Shown: positions 32,738 to 42,863 of the stretch, one piece after another | Position numbering within the stretch: the first letter of the stretch is position 1 | How the letters are laid out: each line of letters starts with the position of its first letter | Source: Methanocorpusculum sp. | GTDB lineage: Archaea > Halobacteriota > Methanomicrobia > Methanomicrobiales > Methanocorpusculaceae | Length of the DNA stretch: 64,000 nt | Assembly (NCBI GenBank): GCA_029987115.1 | Contig: DALTWK010000001.1 | Coordinates: 1-64,000, forward strand | Reading direction: 5' to 3' | Notes under the pieces: generated by a model | Seen by the model: the letters and a program-made list of their open reading frames with translations, nothing else | Database searches by the model: none | Told to the model about the DNA's origin: nothing | Made by a program: the position numbers and the translations under genes

Positions 32738-33678
32738 GAAAAGGCCTCTGGATGCTTCTTTCTCCGTATAAACTCAGCAACGTACGGAAGAGCGATGCCA
32801 AAGAACATCAAACCGATACCGATCCACTGTAACAAAGTAACAACTTCCGAAAGGATGAGAAATGAACAGATGACTGATGCAGGAAGTTCCGAGGAAGAGA
32901 GAATTGTTGCAGCACCGGTAGATACTTTCGGTGTGGCGATGGCAAAGAGGAAATTCGGCAATGCCGAGGCGGTAAATGCAAGGATAAGAACAAAGGGCAT
33001 GAATCCTGGATTAACTGCTGTTCCAGAGGTAAACAAGGACGGGCCAAATAGAAGAAGCATAGCAATCATGCCGAAGAAGACCACATGGACTGAACGGGTT
33101 ACCGGCATCATATCATCACTAGTGATGGACCCAAGGATTGCAATATAGATTGCAAAACATGCAGCGGAAATCAACCCGAATACGATGCCGAGAACATCAA
33201 GCGACCCTAAATCCCCACCGATGAATCCAGTAGCAAAGAGCGTGGCAACAAAGACGATGACAACGGAAAGAAACTGATATCTATCCGGCAGTTTCCGTTT
33301 CATGATAGCTTCAACAAAGACCCCCATCCAGGCATACTGGAAAAGAAGGACAATGGCGACATGTGCGGGAAGACGCTCCAAAGAATAATAGTAACAGATT
33401 GTCAGAAGAGCACAGCAAATGCCGCTGATAATCAGCTTCACCAGTGTCTTTCCCGAAAGACGATGGAATGAGATTTTCTTTTTTCGAACGGCAAGAACAG
33501 CTAGTGAAATCAGCGTCAAAAGAAACGCTGCGAGGAAACCGTAGAAATATTGACCGACGAAAACTTCACTGGGAGAAAAACCTGCTTCATACGCAAGTTT
33601 GACTACTCCTGCACCTGGGCCGTAACAGCAACCTCCGATGAAGACAAGAATAGGAAACAACAGAAAGCCGGCTTTCAT
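32734..33678 (-). CDS. EamA/DMT-family transporter (paralogue B)
   Basis: 314 residues, ten membrane helices in two EamA repeats with LLFQYAWMGVFVEA and ATPKVSTGAATILSSSELPAS. Clear tandem duplicate of the downstream gene and first of the pair. Divergent from cdc48 with a 193-bp gap. Substrate unknown; paired small transporters with overlapping genes sometimes act as obligate dimers, but DMT members of ten helices usually act alone. Confidence 0.88.
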   Translation of the reverse strand: MKAGFLLFPILVFIGGCCYGPGAGVVKLAYEAGFSPSEVFVGQYFYGFLAAFLLTLISLAVLAVRKKKISFHRLSGKTLVKLIISGICCALLTICYYYSLERLPAHVAIVLLFQYAWMGVFVEAIMKRKLPDRYQFLSVVIVFVATLFATGFIGGDLGSLDVLGIVFGLISAACFAIYIAILGSITSDDMMPVTRSVHVVFFGMIAMLLLFGPSLFTSGTAVNPGFMPFVLILAFTASALPNFLFAIATPKVSTGAATILSSSELPASVICSFLILSEVVTLLQWIGIGLMFFGIALPYVAEFIRRKKHPEAFS

Positions 33679-33871
33679 AAGTTATAGACATGTCTTATTT
33701 TCAGAGGGATGAATGTTTCCAATTCCAAGAAAACATATGCGCGACGAGCAACTTTTCTGTAATGTATGACTATAAAAATCATTCGTACGCATTTTTTCAA
33801 GTTCCTGGTTGAAAAACATTTTAAAGTACCAAAAACTTACGTAAAGTAAACACAAAGTGAAGTGATACAAA

Positions 33872-36310
33872 ATGACAGATAATCCCAATATTTCAGTAAT
33901 CATTCAAGAGGCGAATTACGAAGATGCTCACAAAGGGTATGCCAGAATCAGTAGTGAAAATATGGCAAAACTCGGAGTCGCTTCCGGAGATTATGTAAAA
34001 ATCACAGGTAAAAAGACCGGTGTAGCCAAAGTCATGCGTTCGACTACAATCGGATCCGGAATGATTGCCATCGACGGTGAGACCAGACAGACTGCCGGAG
34101 CAGGAATCGGAGATACTATCAGTGTCGAAAAGATTGAACCAAAAACCGCGACAAAAATCACCGTCCAGCCAGTATCCCAGAATATTCAGTTTGATTCAAA
34201 ACAGGTTGAAGCAATTGTCGGAAACACATTCGCAGGAAAACCAATTGTTAAAGGACAGAGAATTACCATTGGAAGTTCAATTCCACAGACAGATTTCTTC
34301 AGTTCATTCTTCGGGGACTGGGCAGGAACCTCGAGATATGCCGAATCGTATGAATTCATCATTGCCGAAGTCTCACCGGGTGATATTGCCATCGTGGGAG
34401 CTTCTACGGAAATAACCTACAAACCATCTATCTACAAAGGAGATGATGCACCAAAAGGAAAATCCGCAGGAAATGTCCACTACGAGGATATCGGCGGTCT
34501 CGGGCGGGAACTTTCTCTGGTACGGGAGATGATTGAATATCCGCTCAGAAATCCGGAAGTCTTCGACAAACTCGGCATTGAACCGCCAAAAGGCGTACTA
34601 CTCTATGGTCCGCCGGGAACTGGTAAGACACTGATTGCAAGAGCTGTTGCCAACGAAGCAGGAGCCTACTTTGATACTATCTCCGGCCCGGAAATCGTTT
34701 CCAAATACTATGGAGATTCCGAAGAGAAACTCCGTGAAATCTTCAAGAAGGCAGAAGAGAATGCCCCATCCATTATCTTCATTGATGAAATTGATTCCAT
34801 CGCCCCGAAACGCGATGAATCAAAAGGAGAAATGGAACGCCGTGTGGTTGCTCAGCTTCTTTCCTTGATGGACGGATTAAACAGCAGGGGAAAAGTCATT
34901 GTCATTGCGGCAACAAACCTCCCGGATTCAATCGATCCTGCACTCCGAAGAGGTGGACGGTTTGACCGTGAAATCGAAATTGGGGTGCCGGATAAAGATG
35001 GTAGAGCACAGATTCTGCAGATTCATACCCGCAACATGCCGCTTGCAGAAAATGTCGACATCAAAAAATATGCAAACAGAACGCACGGCTTTGTCGGAGC
35101 GGATCTCTCGCTTGTCGCCAAGGAAGCGGCCATGCATGCTCTGCGCCGAGAATTCCCGAGCATGAACCCAGATGAGAAACCATCCAAGGAAAAACTCGAC
35201 AGTCTGAAAGTTACCACCGATGATTTCGAAGCTGCAATGAAGATGGTTCAGCCGTCGGCTATGCGTGAAGTTCTGGTTGAAGTTCCAGATGTTCACTGGT
35301 CGGATGTTGGAGGACTTGACGCAGTCAAGGAAGAACTGCAGCAGGCTGTAGAATGGCCGATAAAATACAGTGATGTCTACAAGCAGTTTGCAACGAAGTC
35401 TCCGAAAGGATTCCTTATGTTCGGACCGCCAGGGACCGGAAAGACCCTGCTTGCAAAAGCCGTTGCCAACGAATCCGAATGCAACTTCATATCTGTCAAA
35501 GGACCGGAATTGATGTCCAAGTGGGTCGGTGAATCAGAGAAAGGTGTTCGGGAGATTTTCCGGAAAGCGCGTCTGGCATCCCCGACCATCATCTTCTTCG
35601 ATGAAATCGACTCTCTGGTCCCGAAACGCGGAAGTTATGAAGGTTCATCCCATGTAACAGAGAGTGTTGTCTCACAATTCCTGACTGAACTGGACGGACT
35701 TGAAGAACTCAAAAATGTTATAATCATCGGAGCAACAAATAGACCGGACATGATTGATCCTGCCCTCATGCGTCCAGGAAGACTTGAGCAACACATCTTT
35801 GTTCCGCCACCGGATGCAGAAGGGAGAAAGCAGATTCTTGAAGTCTATTTGAAAGGCGTCAAAGAGATGATTTCCGAAGATGTTGATGTTGAAAAACTAG
35901 TATCGGCAACCGAAGGATTTGTCGGAGCGGACCTTGAAGCACTGGTCCGTGAAGCAAAAATGACGGCAATACGAGAGTTCATCGGCACAATGGCCGGCCG
36001 CGACACGGAAGAGATTAAGCTTGCCGTAAGAAGTGTGAAAATCTTCAAGCATCATTTCGACACCGCGCTGAAACGTGTGCGCCCTTCGCTTGACACAGCA
36101 GGAAGACGCAATGCGGAACGCAGCTCCTGGCAGTACCGCTTCAACGAAGACGAGAGAAATCTTCTCGAAAAGGCGCTTTCTGTGGTTGAAGCAGCAGAAT
36201 TATCCGGAGAAGAGGCGGGAACAGAGGTTAAAGAGCTCGGGTCGCTTCTCATGGCGCATCAGAAAGACTTTAGCAGAATCAAAGAGATACTTAATAGCAA
36301 AGAGAACTGA
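33872..36310 (+). CDS. cdc48: Cdc48/VCP-type AAA ATPase
   Basis: 812 residues. N-terminal double-psi barrel domain (about 1-185) that binds substrates or adaptors, then two AAA modules, each with GPPGTGKT (246-253 and 518-525) and IFIDEIDS or IFFDEIDS Walker B. The family unfolds or extracts proteins and may feed the proteasome. The N-domain has a FFSSFFGDW insertion near 142-150. The C-terminus has no HbYX motif, unlike PAN in this window. The AT-rich 190 bp upstream hold TTTTAAAGTACC as a possible TATA element. It is followed 34 bp later by the Hsp20-like gene. Confidence 0.95.
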   Translation: MTDNPNISVIIQEANYEDAHKGYARISSENMAKLGVASGDYVKITGKKTGVAKVMRSTTIGSGMIAIDGETRQTAGAGIGDTISVEKIEPKTATKITVQPVSQNIQFDSKQVEAIVGNTFAGKPIVKGQRITIGSSIPQTDFFSSFFGDWAGTSRYAESYEFIIAEVSPGDIAIVGASTEITYKPSIYKGDDAPKGKSAGNVHYEDIGGLGRELSLVREMIEYPLRNPEVFDKLGIEPPKGVLLYGPPGTGKTLIARAVANEAGAYFDTISGPEIVSKYYGDSEEKLREIFKKAEENAPSIIFIDEIDSIAPKRDESKGEMERRVVAQLLSLMDGLNSRGKVIVIAATNLPDSIDPALRRGGRFDREIEIGVPDKDGRAQILQIHTRNMPLAENVDIKKYANRTHGFVGADLSLVAKEAAMHALRREFPSMNPDEKPSKEKLDSLKVTTDDFEAAMKMVQPSAMREVLVEVPDVHWSDVGGLDAVKEELQQAVEWPIKYSDVYKQFATKSPKGFLMFGPPGTGKTLLAKAVANESECNFISVKGPELMSKWVGESEKGVREIFRKARLASPTIIFFDEIDSLVPKRGSYEGSSHVTESVVSQFLTELDGLEELKNVIIIGATNRPDMIDPALMRPGRLEQHIFVPPPDAEGRKQILEVYLKGVKEMISEDVDVEKLVSATEGFVGADLEALVREAKMTAIREFIGTMAGRDTEEIKLAVRSVKIFKHHFDTALKRVRPSLDTAGRRNAERSSWQYRFNEDERNLLEKALSVVEAAELSGEEAGTEVKELGSLLMAHQKDFSRIKEILNSKEN

Positions 36311-36344
36311 AGACATCACTCTTCAGTTTTAAGAGAAAACCACT

Positions 36345-36758
36345 ATGCCGGATTTACCAGATGATATGCCCAAAGAACTTCTTGACCTGATTCAGAAGTT
36401 AATGCACGGAAACCTTGGGCAAGGTGACAACGCTGAAATGCCGTCTATTGTCGGCGTCAAATTTATTGTCAGTGGCAACGGTGTGCCGAAGAAAATGCCA
36501 ACAGCCGGAAAACCAAAGAAGCTGACACTGGAAGTTCTGAATGAAAATACCCACTATACAATCCAGACTGAACTTCCTGGAGATAGTGGTGACAAATACA
36601 CTCTTGAATATCCGGAAGGAAAACTAAGACTTATCACAGGCAATAACCACGAATACACTGCAGAAGTCCCCCTTATCAACATTGACCCAGCAAAAACGGA
36701 AACTCATCTGACAAACGGCGTCCTGGAGATAATCTGTTACAAAAAACAGGAACTCTGA
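36345..36758 (+). CDS. Hsp20/alpha-crystallin-like small protein
   Basis: 137 residues. After a 40-residue N-terminus rich in Asp and Leu, the rest looks like an alpha-crystallin sandwich: a strand-rich stretch YTIQTELPGDSGDKYTLEYP, then KLRLITGN and VLEIICYKKQEL at the C-terminus (the LEI region fits the last strand). Homology is judged by eye and weak. The gene lies 34 bp after cdc48 on the same strand, consistent with a stress-response or chaperone link. Confidence 0.55.
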   Translation: MPDLPDDMPKELLDLIQKLMHGNLGQGDNAEMPSIVGVKFIVSGNGVPKKMPTAGKPKKLTLEVLNENTHYTIQTELPGDSGDKYTLEYPEGKLRLITGNNHEYTAEVPLINIDPAKTETHLTNGVLEIICYKKQEL

Positions 36759-36868
36759 AAAGAGTGCTATGCTGAACGTCCCTACTTGGGACAAGAACCA
36801 ATCTTTTTTGAACAATTTTTCCAAAAATTCTAATATGTTCCAGAAGTGAGGAATGAAAAAAAGAAAAT

Positions 36869-39667
36869 TTATTCGACGACAATTGCCGGCTTGAACGGAA
36901 GTGCCGACTTTGCCTTCGGATGTTCGCTGGTTTCAGCTTCAATAATTTCTACAGTGAGACCAGATTCTTTCTCAAGGAATGCTTTTGCTGCAGTGAAGAT
37001 GGAAAGTTCATCAACACCTTCCTCTGCAATGGCAGAAACCAGAGACGGGGAGAGAGAATGTACAAGTTTTACGGTCTGCACTGCTGCATCGGATGCTGCC
37101 TTTCCTTTTGCACGGAGTGTTTCGTTTGCCATGACAGTCTTCATGACATTTCTCTTGTCTTCTGCTGTTGCAACCAGCTTGAAGACATCCTTCTTCCATT
37201 CCGGAGAGAGGAAGAGAGTAATCTTCTTCGGCTGAATCTGGACAAGTTTCAAGATGGACTGAATATCCTCAAGTGTTCTCTGGAGCAGTTCCTCAGAAAC
37301 CTCAACGGTACGGTTAATCTTGGACTCATCTGCAACCGGCCAGGATGCATAGGAAGCAAGACCTTCGTGACCGGTCTTTTTCCAGAGTGCTTCAGCAGTG
37401 TATGGAATAACCGGAGCCATCAAGCGGACCCACTGAGACATGATGTCTTTCAAGATAGTGCCAGGAGTTCCGTTGGACAGACGCTTGCGATACCAGGCAA
37501 GATCAGAAACAACACCGTTGTAGGCCTCCTGTAATGCCTGTCTAGTCTGGAAGTTTTCAAGGCATTTGGTTGCTGCAGAAATTCTCTGCTGCATGCGGGA
37601 TTCAAGCCAGGAATCAATCGGGGTGACTCCCTCTGCGGATTCTGCATCAAGGACAAGCTGCCACATGCGTTCAATCTGTTTCTTGACCGATAATACCAGC
37701 TCGTTTCTCCAGTCGAAATCCTGCCACGGTTCTGCGGAACCGACGAGGAACATACGGACAGTATCAGCACCGAATTCGTTTGCCGCATCTTCAAGCAGGA
37801 AGACGTTTCCTTTGGATGAGGACATCTTCATACCGTTCAGGAGACCCATTCCGAAGACGACCATTCCTTTTGGCTGGAGATTCTCTGGGAAGATTGCTTT
37901 GTGATGGAACAACTGGAAGGTCAGGTGGTTTGAGATGAGATCTTTTGCACTGAAGCGATAATCGTATGGATACCAGTAGAGGAATTCAGCGCGGAGATCT
38001 TTCAGGGTTTCTTCGTCGACTGGAAGTTCAGCAGGGTTACCCTGTCCCAAGAAGATGTAGTCGAAGACAGCAGGGGTCAGCTTTTCCGGTGCAATCTTGA
38101 CAATCTTGTGGGAGATGGTGTAATATGCCATGTAGATAGTCGAGTCGGAGAGCGGTTCGAAGAGCCACTTCGGGTCCCATGGGACATGAGTTCCCAGACC
38201 GACACGGCGGGAGCACGGCCACTCGCGGAGCCAGTCAACCGTACGCTCGAATTCAGCACGAACCTCCGGCGGAACCAATTCAATCTTCGGAAGTTCTTCA
38301 TGAAGCTGCTGTTTCCATTCCTGATCTCCGTAGTTGATGAACCACTGATCATCAAGAATCTTAACATAGACACGGTTTCCGCAACGACAGATGACACGTT
38401 TCTGGCTCATCTCGTGGAACATGATAGAACCATAGTTTTCCAAGAATTCCTGAGTTACGTCCTCGCGTGCCTGGCGGACACTCTTTCCAGCGTGTGGACC
38501 GCATGATTCATTGAGTTTTCCTTTGGAGAATTCAGCGGTGTAGAGTTCCTGCGTGAGTTCATCCATTCTCGGATCATCCTGGTTTGGAATCTTGTTTTTC
38601 TCAACAATATCCTGAGCTGGGACTGCTCCGTAGTTCGGAACTGTGACAAGGGTAATCGGTTTGATGTCGGTGTACTTTCCCTGCTGTTGAAGGTCGCGGA
38701 GTGCAATGTAGTCAAAAGGTGCATGTGCTGGGACACTCATGACAAGACCAGAACCCATATCCGGATCTACGAAAGATGCCGGAAGAATAGCAACATCAGC
38801 ACCAGTATATGGATTCTTGGCCTTCTGGTCAATAAGTTCGGTTCCCTTAATGGTTCCCAATTCCTTGACAGTGTGTTTCTGCATCTCGAGTTTCGTTGCA
38901 GCGTCCCTGGAAATAATCCACTTTCTTCCGTCAACTTCTGCTTTCAGGTATTCAGTTTCCGGATTGGCCCAAAGGTTGGTAACACCGAAGATAGTTTCTG
39001 GACGGAGGGTTGCACATGGAATCTGGAACTCGCCGAATTGGAAGAGTACAAAGACATAGTGCATGATTTCAGCAGAATCGCCTTCCAGTAAATCATGATC
39101 ACCGACTGGTTGGTCACAGTTTGGACAGTAGCGGACTGGATATTCTCCCTTCTGGACTTTACCCTGACCGTATACATGGGTATACTGCCATTCGATGAAT
39201 TTGCTGTATTGGGGGATGATAGTGGTGAATCTGCGTCTCCAATCAATAGAGAGACCGAGCTGCTGCATGACACGCTGGTATTCATCTGCAAAGTAGTTGA
39301 CGATGGTAATTGGATCAGTGAATTTCTCCAGAGTCTCTGCTGGAACACGGTAGAGTCCGCCGTAGAGTTTCAGGGTCTTTTCATCTTTCTTGGCAATACG
39401 TTTTGCAATACCTAAAACTGGTGCACCGGTAACGTGGAATGCCATAGGGAAGAGGACCTGCTTTCCTCTCATTCTCCAGAACCGAGCAACAACATCAGGG
39501 ATGATGTAGGTTCTTCCGTGACCAACGTGCATTGCGCCGGAAGGATACGGGAATGCAACGTTCACATACATCTTTTCTTTATCCGGATTCGGATTCGATT
39601 CAAACTGCGGAATCCAGTTTTCACGGATTTCAGGTTCAATTTCACTCATTACAAGATTTTCAGTCAT
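36869..39667 (-). CDS. leuS: Leucyl-tRNA synthetase
   Basis: 932 residues, class I synthetase charging tRNA-Leu. HIGH appears as HVGH at 47-50 after FPYPSGAM, and KMSKS as KMSSSKGN from about residue 614. The archaeal/eukaryotic-type layout places the editing (CP1) domain between them, and the C-terminal 200 residues carry the anticodon-binding helices and a small terminal domain. GGTGA about four bases before the ATG supports the chosen start. Confidence 0.95.
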   Translation of the reverse strand: MTENLVMSEIEPEIRENWIPQFESNPNPDKEKMYVNVAFPYPSGAMHVGHGRTYIIPDVVARFWRMRGKQVLFPMAFHVTGAPVLGIAKRIAKKDEKTLKLYGGLYRVPAETLEKFTDPITIVNYFADEYQRVMQQLGLSIDWRRRFTTIIPQYSKFIEWQYTHVYGQGKVQKGEYPVRYCPNCDQPVGDHDLLEGDSAEIMHYVFVLFQFGEFQIPCATLRPETIFGVTNLWANPETEYLKAEVDGRKWIISRDAATKLEMQKHTVKELGTIKGTELIDQKAKNPYTGADVAILPASFVDPDMGSGLVMSVPAHAPFDYIALRDLQQQGKYTDIKPITLVTVPNYGAVPAQDIVEKNKIPNQDDPRMDELTQELYTAEFSKGKLNESCGPHAGKSVRQAREDVTQEFLENYGSIMFHEMSQKRVICRCGNRVYVKILDDQWFINYGDQEWKQQLHEELPKIELVPPEVRAEFERTVDWLREWPCSRRVGLGTHVPWDPKWLFEPLSDSTIYMAYYTISHKIVKIAPEKLTPAVFDYIFLGQGNPAELPVDEETLKDLRAEFLYWYPYDYRFSAKDLISNHLTFQLFHHKAIFPENLQPKGMVVFGMGLLNGMKMSSSKGNVFLLEDAANEFGADTVRMFLVGSAEPWQDFDWRNELVLSVKKQIERMWQLVLDAESAEGVTPIDSWLESRMQQRISAATKCLENFQTRQALQEAYNGVVSDLAWYRKRLSNGTPGTILKDIMSQWVRLMAPVIPYTAEALWKKTGHEGLASYASWPVADESKINRTVEVSEELLQRTLEDIQSILKLVQIQPKKITLFLSPEWKKDVFKLVATAEDKRNVMKTVMANETLRAKGKAASDAAVQTVKLVHSLSPSLVSAIAEEGVDELSIFTAAKAFLEKESGLTVEIIEAETSEHPKAKSALPFKPAIVVE

Positions 39668-39683
39668 ATTTCACCTATTTTAT

Positions 39684-41738
39684 TTAGTCCACCGGACGGA
39701 GTTTCAGATCTTCGCCAGCTCCATAGCGGCGAACCATTTCCAGTGCGATGCTCGAATTGCGTGCGAGATGGATTTCCCCGCGGTTGTCAACCGTTGCTGT
39801 GAAAAGGTATTCCTTTCCGGAGAACAAGTCGACAATCTTACCGGTGTGTTCCGGACAGATGATGGAAATCTGTTTTTTCTCGTTTCTAATCTGGAATCCC
39901 GGTGCACCCTGTGCCGGTGTGGAAACCGGGACGTCATCAAATAGGGCCTCCCTCCCTGGAAGGTCTGATAGCGGACGGACATCGATTCCAACGCCAACCT
40001 TACTGACAACAGCTGCAATGTTCTTGCCAGCTTTTCCAATCGCCGCTGGAACATCATTATCTTCGATATAGACAGCTGCCTTCGTATCGGAAATTACGCG
40101 GACAACTATTTCACCCTCGGTGAAGCGACTGATTTCATTCTGGATTTCCTTTTCCAGAACAACCCAAGCAGGGTTATCGGAAGTTACTTCATAGGTAGGC
40201 ATAGAGTGCACTGCCGGTGCCTGACGATCATAATCGTAGGCTTCTTCTTCTGAGGCATACTCTTCTTCGATGGTTTCCTCCACAACCGGTGCTGATACCG
40301 GAACAGGTGCTGCTTTTACAGCCTCTGCTTTGATAGACTCGACAGTTTTAATCTTTGGAGCTTCCGGAAGACCTGATGCTGGCGTTACCATAACTTCGCC
40401 TTCGTAGCGGAAAGCTTCTGCAACAATCTCGGTGGTAATGATATTGGTGAGACGGACAACAGGGCGAATCTGGGGATCACCAATCTGCTCGAGCGCTTTT
40501 GGAACGCTGAACCCGATGGAAACATTGTATATTTCTGAAATATCGCCCGTCTTTACAAAGACCATAGTGGTAACAATCTGCGGGATGAGATTCAAATCCA
40601 CTAAACTTGCGAGTCGAATTAATGCATCAAGAGCAGACTTTGCATGCAAACCTCCAACAACTTTGATGCCGGAAAGACGGAGATCAGCATATACTGCAAG
40701 TTCTTCACTTCTGCGCATTTCATCAAAAATCACATAGTCAGGGCGAAGGAGCGTCAGAACCTCGCCTGCTGCGGAAATGCTACCGTCAAGTGAAGTATAT
40801 TGGGTAATACGGTCGGCAACCATCAAATCACGCGGAGATTCAATCGTCTTGACGATATAGTTCTCGGAAGAGAGATAGGTTGCGATATTTTGTTCCAGCG
40901 TGGATTTTCCGGAACCAGGAGTTCCGACAACTAGCATACCGCTGGATTCTTTCAGCCGGTCTTTAAGTGCAGCTGCAAAATTGTAGGATTCAAAGGAAAC
41001 TTCACGTGTGGGACGGACAATTGTAACTTCGATACCATCAGAAAATGGCGGTCTAGTCGTAGTAATCCGCATAGAACCTATCTGAGAAACCGTGACTCCT
41101 GGAAGTTCGACTTCAACAAAACCATCCGGGTGACGTTTAGCACGCTCTAGGCATTCCTGGGAAATAGCACGAAGTTCATGTTCCGTACAGGGTGCATCTC
41201 TAATATTGACCAGCTTGGATTCCTTGATGGTTCCTTTGCGTGCGTACGGTGCGACACGCTCCTTGAGATAGACAGCAAATGTATTTTCATCAAAGAACTC
41301 ATCAATCAAAAGTGGTGCAAAAGTGGTTGATGTCTCTGATTTCAGGAAAATGACATCAATGCCTTTTGCTTTAGCGACTTCCGATTGAACATAATCGCTT
41401 GTAAGGAAGGTTGCCTGGTGTTCGATTGCAACAGCACGAATCATAGAGTCAATTTCTCCTCCCCCGGCTAGCTTTACCTGATCAAGTTTCGGGCGTTCAC
41501 CCACATATTGTAGCTGGATTTTTCCATCTTTAGCAAGAAGTGTTAATTTCTGCAGTTCGGCAAGACCGGAAAAACCTATTTCTCTTCCCTGATTTGCCTG
41601 TGCTTCAAGTTCGGCAAAAACGGCTTCTGGGATTATTATTGTCGCGTTTTCATATTCTCCGCCTTTTTCGACAAGGGCGGTGACGCGACCATCTATTACG
41701 ACGCTCGTATCGGGTACTATTTTCATATTTTTATTCAT
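39684..41738 (-). CDS. PIN domain-ATPase-KH protein (PilT/VapC-like, COG1855)
   Basis: 684 residues. N-terminal PIN domain (about 5-130) with acidic residues D10 in VPDTSVVIDG and E43, then a PilT/type II secretion-like ATPase with Walker A GTPGSGKS at 272-279, and a C-terminal KH-like domain (about 525-590, with AIGKAGKNIAAV) and an OB-like tail. This domain order is an archaeal-specific family; it may process RNA with ATP-driven oligomerisation. It starts 96 bp after hisI (minus strand) and is 16 bp upstream of leuS, so the two could be co-transcribed. Confidence 0.88.
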   Translation of the reverse strand: MNKNMKIVPDTSVVIDGRVTALVEKGGEYENATIIIPEAVFAELEAQANQGREIGFSGLAELQKLTLLAKDGKIQLQYVGERPKLDQVKLAGGGEIDSMIRAVAIEHQATFLTSDYVQSEVAKAKGIDVIFLKSETSTTFAPLLIDEFFDENTFAVYLKERVAPYARKGTIKESKLVNIRDAPCTEHELRAISQECLERAKRHPDGFVEVELPGVTVSQIGSMRITTTRPPFSDGIEVTIVRPTREVSFESYNFAAALKDRLKESSGMLVVGTPGSGKSTLEQNIATYLSSENYIVKTIESPRDLMVADRITQYTSLDGSISAAGEVLTLLRPDYVIFDEMRRSEELAVYADLRLSGIKVVGGLHAKSALDALIRLASLVDLNLIPQIVTTMVFVKTGDISEIYNVSIGFSVPKALEQIGDPQIRPVVRLTNIITTEIVAEAFRYEGEVMVTPASGLPEAPKIKTVESIKAEAVKAAPVPVSAPVVEETIEEEYASEEEAYDYDRQAPAVHSMPTYEVTSDNPAWVVLEKEIQNEISRFTEGEIVVRVISDTKAAVYIEDNDVPAAIGKAGKNIAAVVSKVGVGIDVRPLSDLPGREALFDDVPVSTPAQGAPGFQIRNEKKQISIICPEHTGKIVDLFSGKEYLFTATVDNRGEIHLARNSSIALEMVRRYGAGEDLKLRPVD

Positions 41739-41834
41739 CTATATTATGGAGTGTCCATTGGATATAAATGCGCTTAGGGTCGAAAAAAGAGAAGAGAAAT
41801 TAACGTATTTTTGGTGGGGAAATCCCTGATATTT

Positions 41835-42218
41835 TTACCGATAAATCTCCTTTGGATCTTTCATCTGTTTCATAATTATATTGCCGTCAAGATCGCGGAA
41901 GAAGCAACTGCGGAATCCTTCATGGCAGGCACATCCTTCCTGTTCAACAAGGTACAAAATGACATCTGCATCGCAGTCAACTCTGATATCGACGATTTTC
42001 TGCAAATGTCCGGATTCCTCACCTTTTTTCCAGAGTTTTCCCCGGGAACGGCTAAAATAATGCGCAAAACCAGTTGAAACAGTCAGTTTAACTGCTTCTT
42101 CGTTTGCATAGGCAAACATAAGAATATCCTTGTTTCCAGCATCCTGAACAACAACTGGAATCAGACCGTGATGAGAGTATTTGAGATGACTGAGAAGTTC
42201 TGCAGACGTATAGGTCAT
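41835..42218 (-). CDS. hisI: Phosphoribosyl-AMP cyclohydrolase
   Basis: 127 residues from the ATG 42218; a GTG at 42257 would add 13 residues. Hydrolyses the adenine ring of PR-AMP in histidine synthesis. Motifs: VVVQDAGNKDILMFAYAN, HYFSRSRGKLWKKGEESGH, and the zinc/metal-binding VDCDADVILYLVEQEGCACHEG with Cys residues in the proper places. HisE is not fused to it. It is followed by a methyltransferase gene and hisF upstream on the same strand, so part of a scattered his cluster. Confidence 0.93.
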   Translation of the reverse strand: MTYTSAELLSHLKYSHHGLIPVVVQDAGNKDILMFAYANEEAVKLTVSTGFAHYFSRSRGKLWKKGEESGHLQKIVDIRVDCDADVILYLVEQEGCACHEGFRSCFFRDLDGNIIMKQMKDPKEIYR

Positions 42219-42290
42219 ATCTATGTATTGGTCCGGTGAAAATATGGATTTTGTCACAGGGTTCCTGTTCTGGGAACTGGGGTCATCCTA

Positions 42291-42863
42291 TCAAACAGAA
42301 TAAACACCAATCAATTCTGAACGAATATACGAAACACCGCGGATTCTCATCACCCATGAGTGCTGAGATACTTCACCCTCACCGAACAAATCAAAGAGCT
42401 CGTTCTCCGTGAAGTAATGAGTCATAATGCCATCTCCCCGAAGATAAGACTGATCTTCCACCAGTTCTCCTTTTCCATAGCGGAAATCATTGACAGAAAA
42501 TCCCTTGAAGAAGACAGAACCTCCTTTCCGAGTAACACGAAGAAGTTCTTGTGCCGCTTTCATTCGATCCTCCCGTTTCAGATGACCAAGAACATGCCAA
42601 GAAAAAACATAATCAAAAGAAGAATCGTGGAATGGGAGTTGTCTGATGTCACCACAAACTGCTATTTCCGGACCAGCAAGACGCACCGCTTCGGATGAAA
42701 TATCAATTCCTAGAACGGTAACATCCCTGAATACAGACAAGGTTTTTCCATTACCGCAACCGGTTTCAAGAACCCGCGAACCGGGAGTAAGATTCGGCAG
42801 CATTACACTCCCTGCCCACCGCGGGCCACGAGTCTTATAATCGGACTGGAATGCCCCGTTCAT
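42291..42863 (-). CDS. SAM-dependent methyltransferase
   Basis: 190 residues. Class I methyltransferase: VLETGCGNGKTLSVF is the SAM-binding motif I, VLGIDISSEAVRLAG motif II, and FDYVFSWHVLGHLKREDR the later part. Substrate unknown. Its start overlaps the 3' end of hisF by 29 bp, an unusually long overlap, and the sequence MNGAFQSDYKTRGPRWAGSV before motif I is typical of the family in methanogens, which supports this start. Sits between hisF and hisI. Confidence 0.8.
   Translation of the reverse strand: MNGAFQSDYKTRGPRWAGSVMLPNLTPGSRVLETGCGNGKTLSVFRDVTVLGIDISSEAVRLAGPEIAVCGDIRQLPFHDSSFDYVFSWHVLGHLKREDRMKAAQELLRVTRKGGSVFFKGFSVNDFRYGKGELVEDQSYLRGDGIMTHYFTENELFDLFGEGEVSQHSWVMRIRGVSYIRSELIGVYSV

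Noticed and set aside
32795..33148. 117-codon ORF antisense to the second DMT transporter
   Set aside because: Wholly within a well-supported gene, no motif; composition follows the opposite-strand coding bias.
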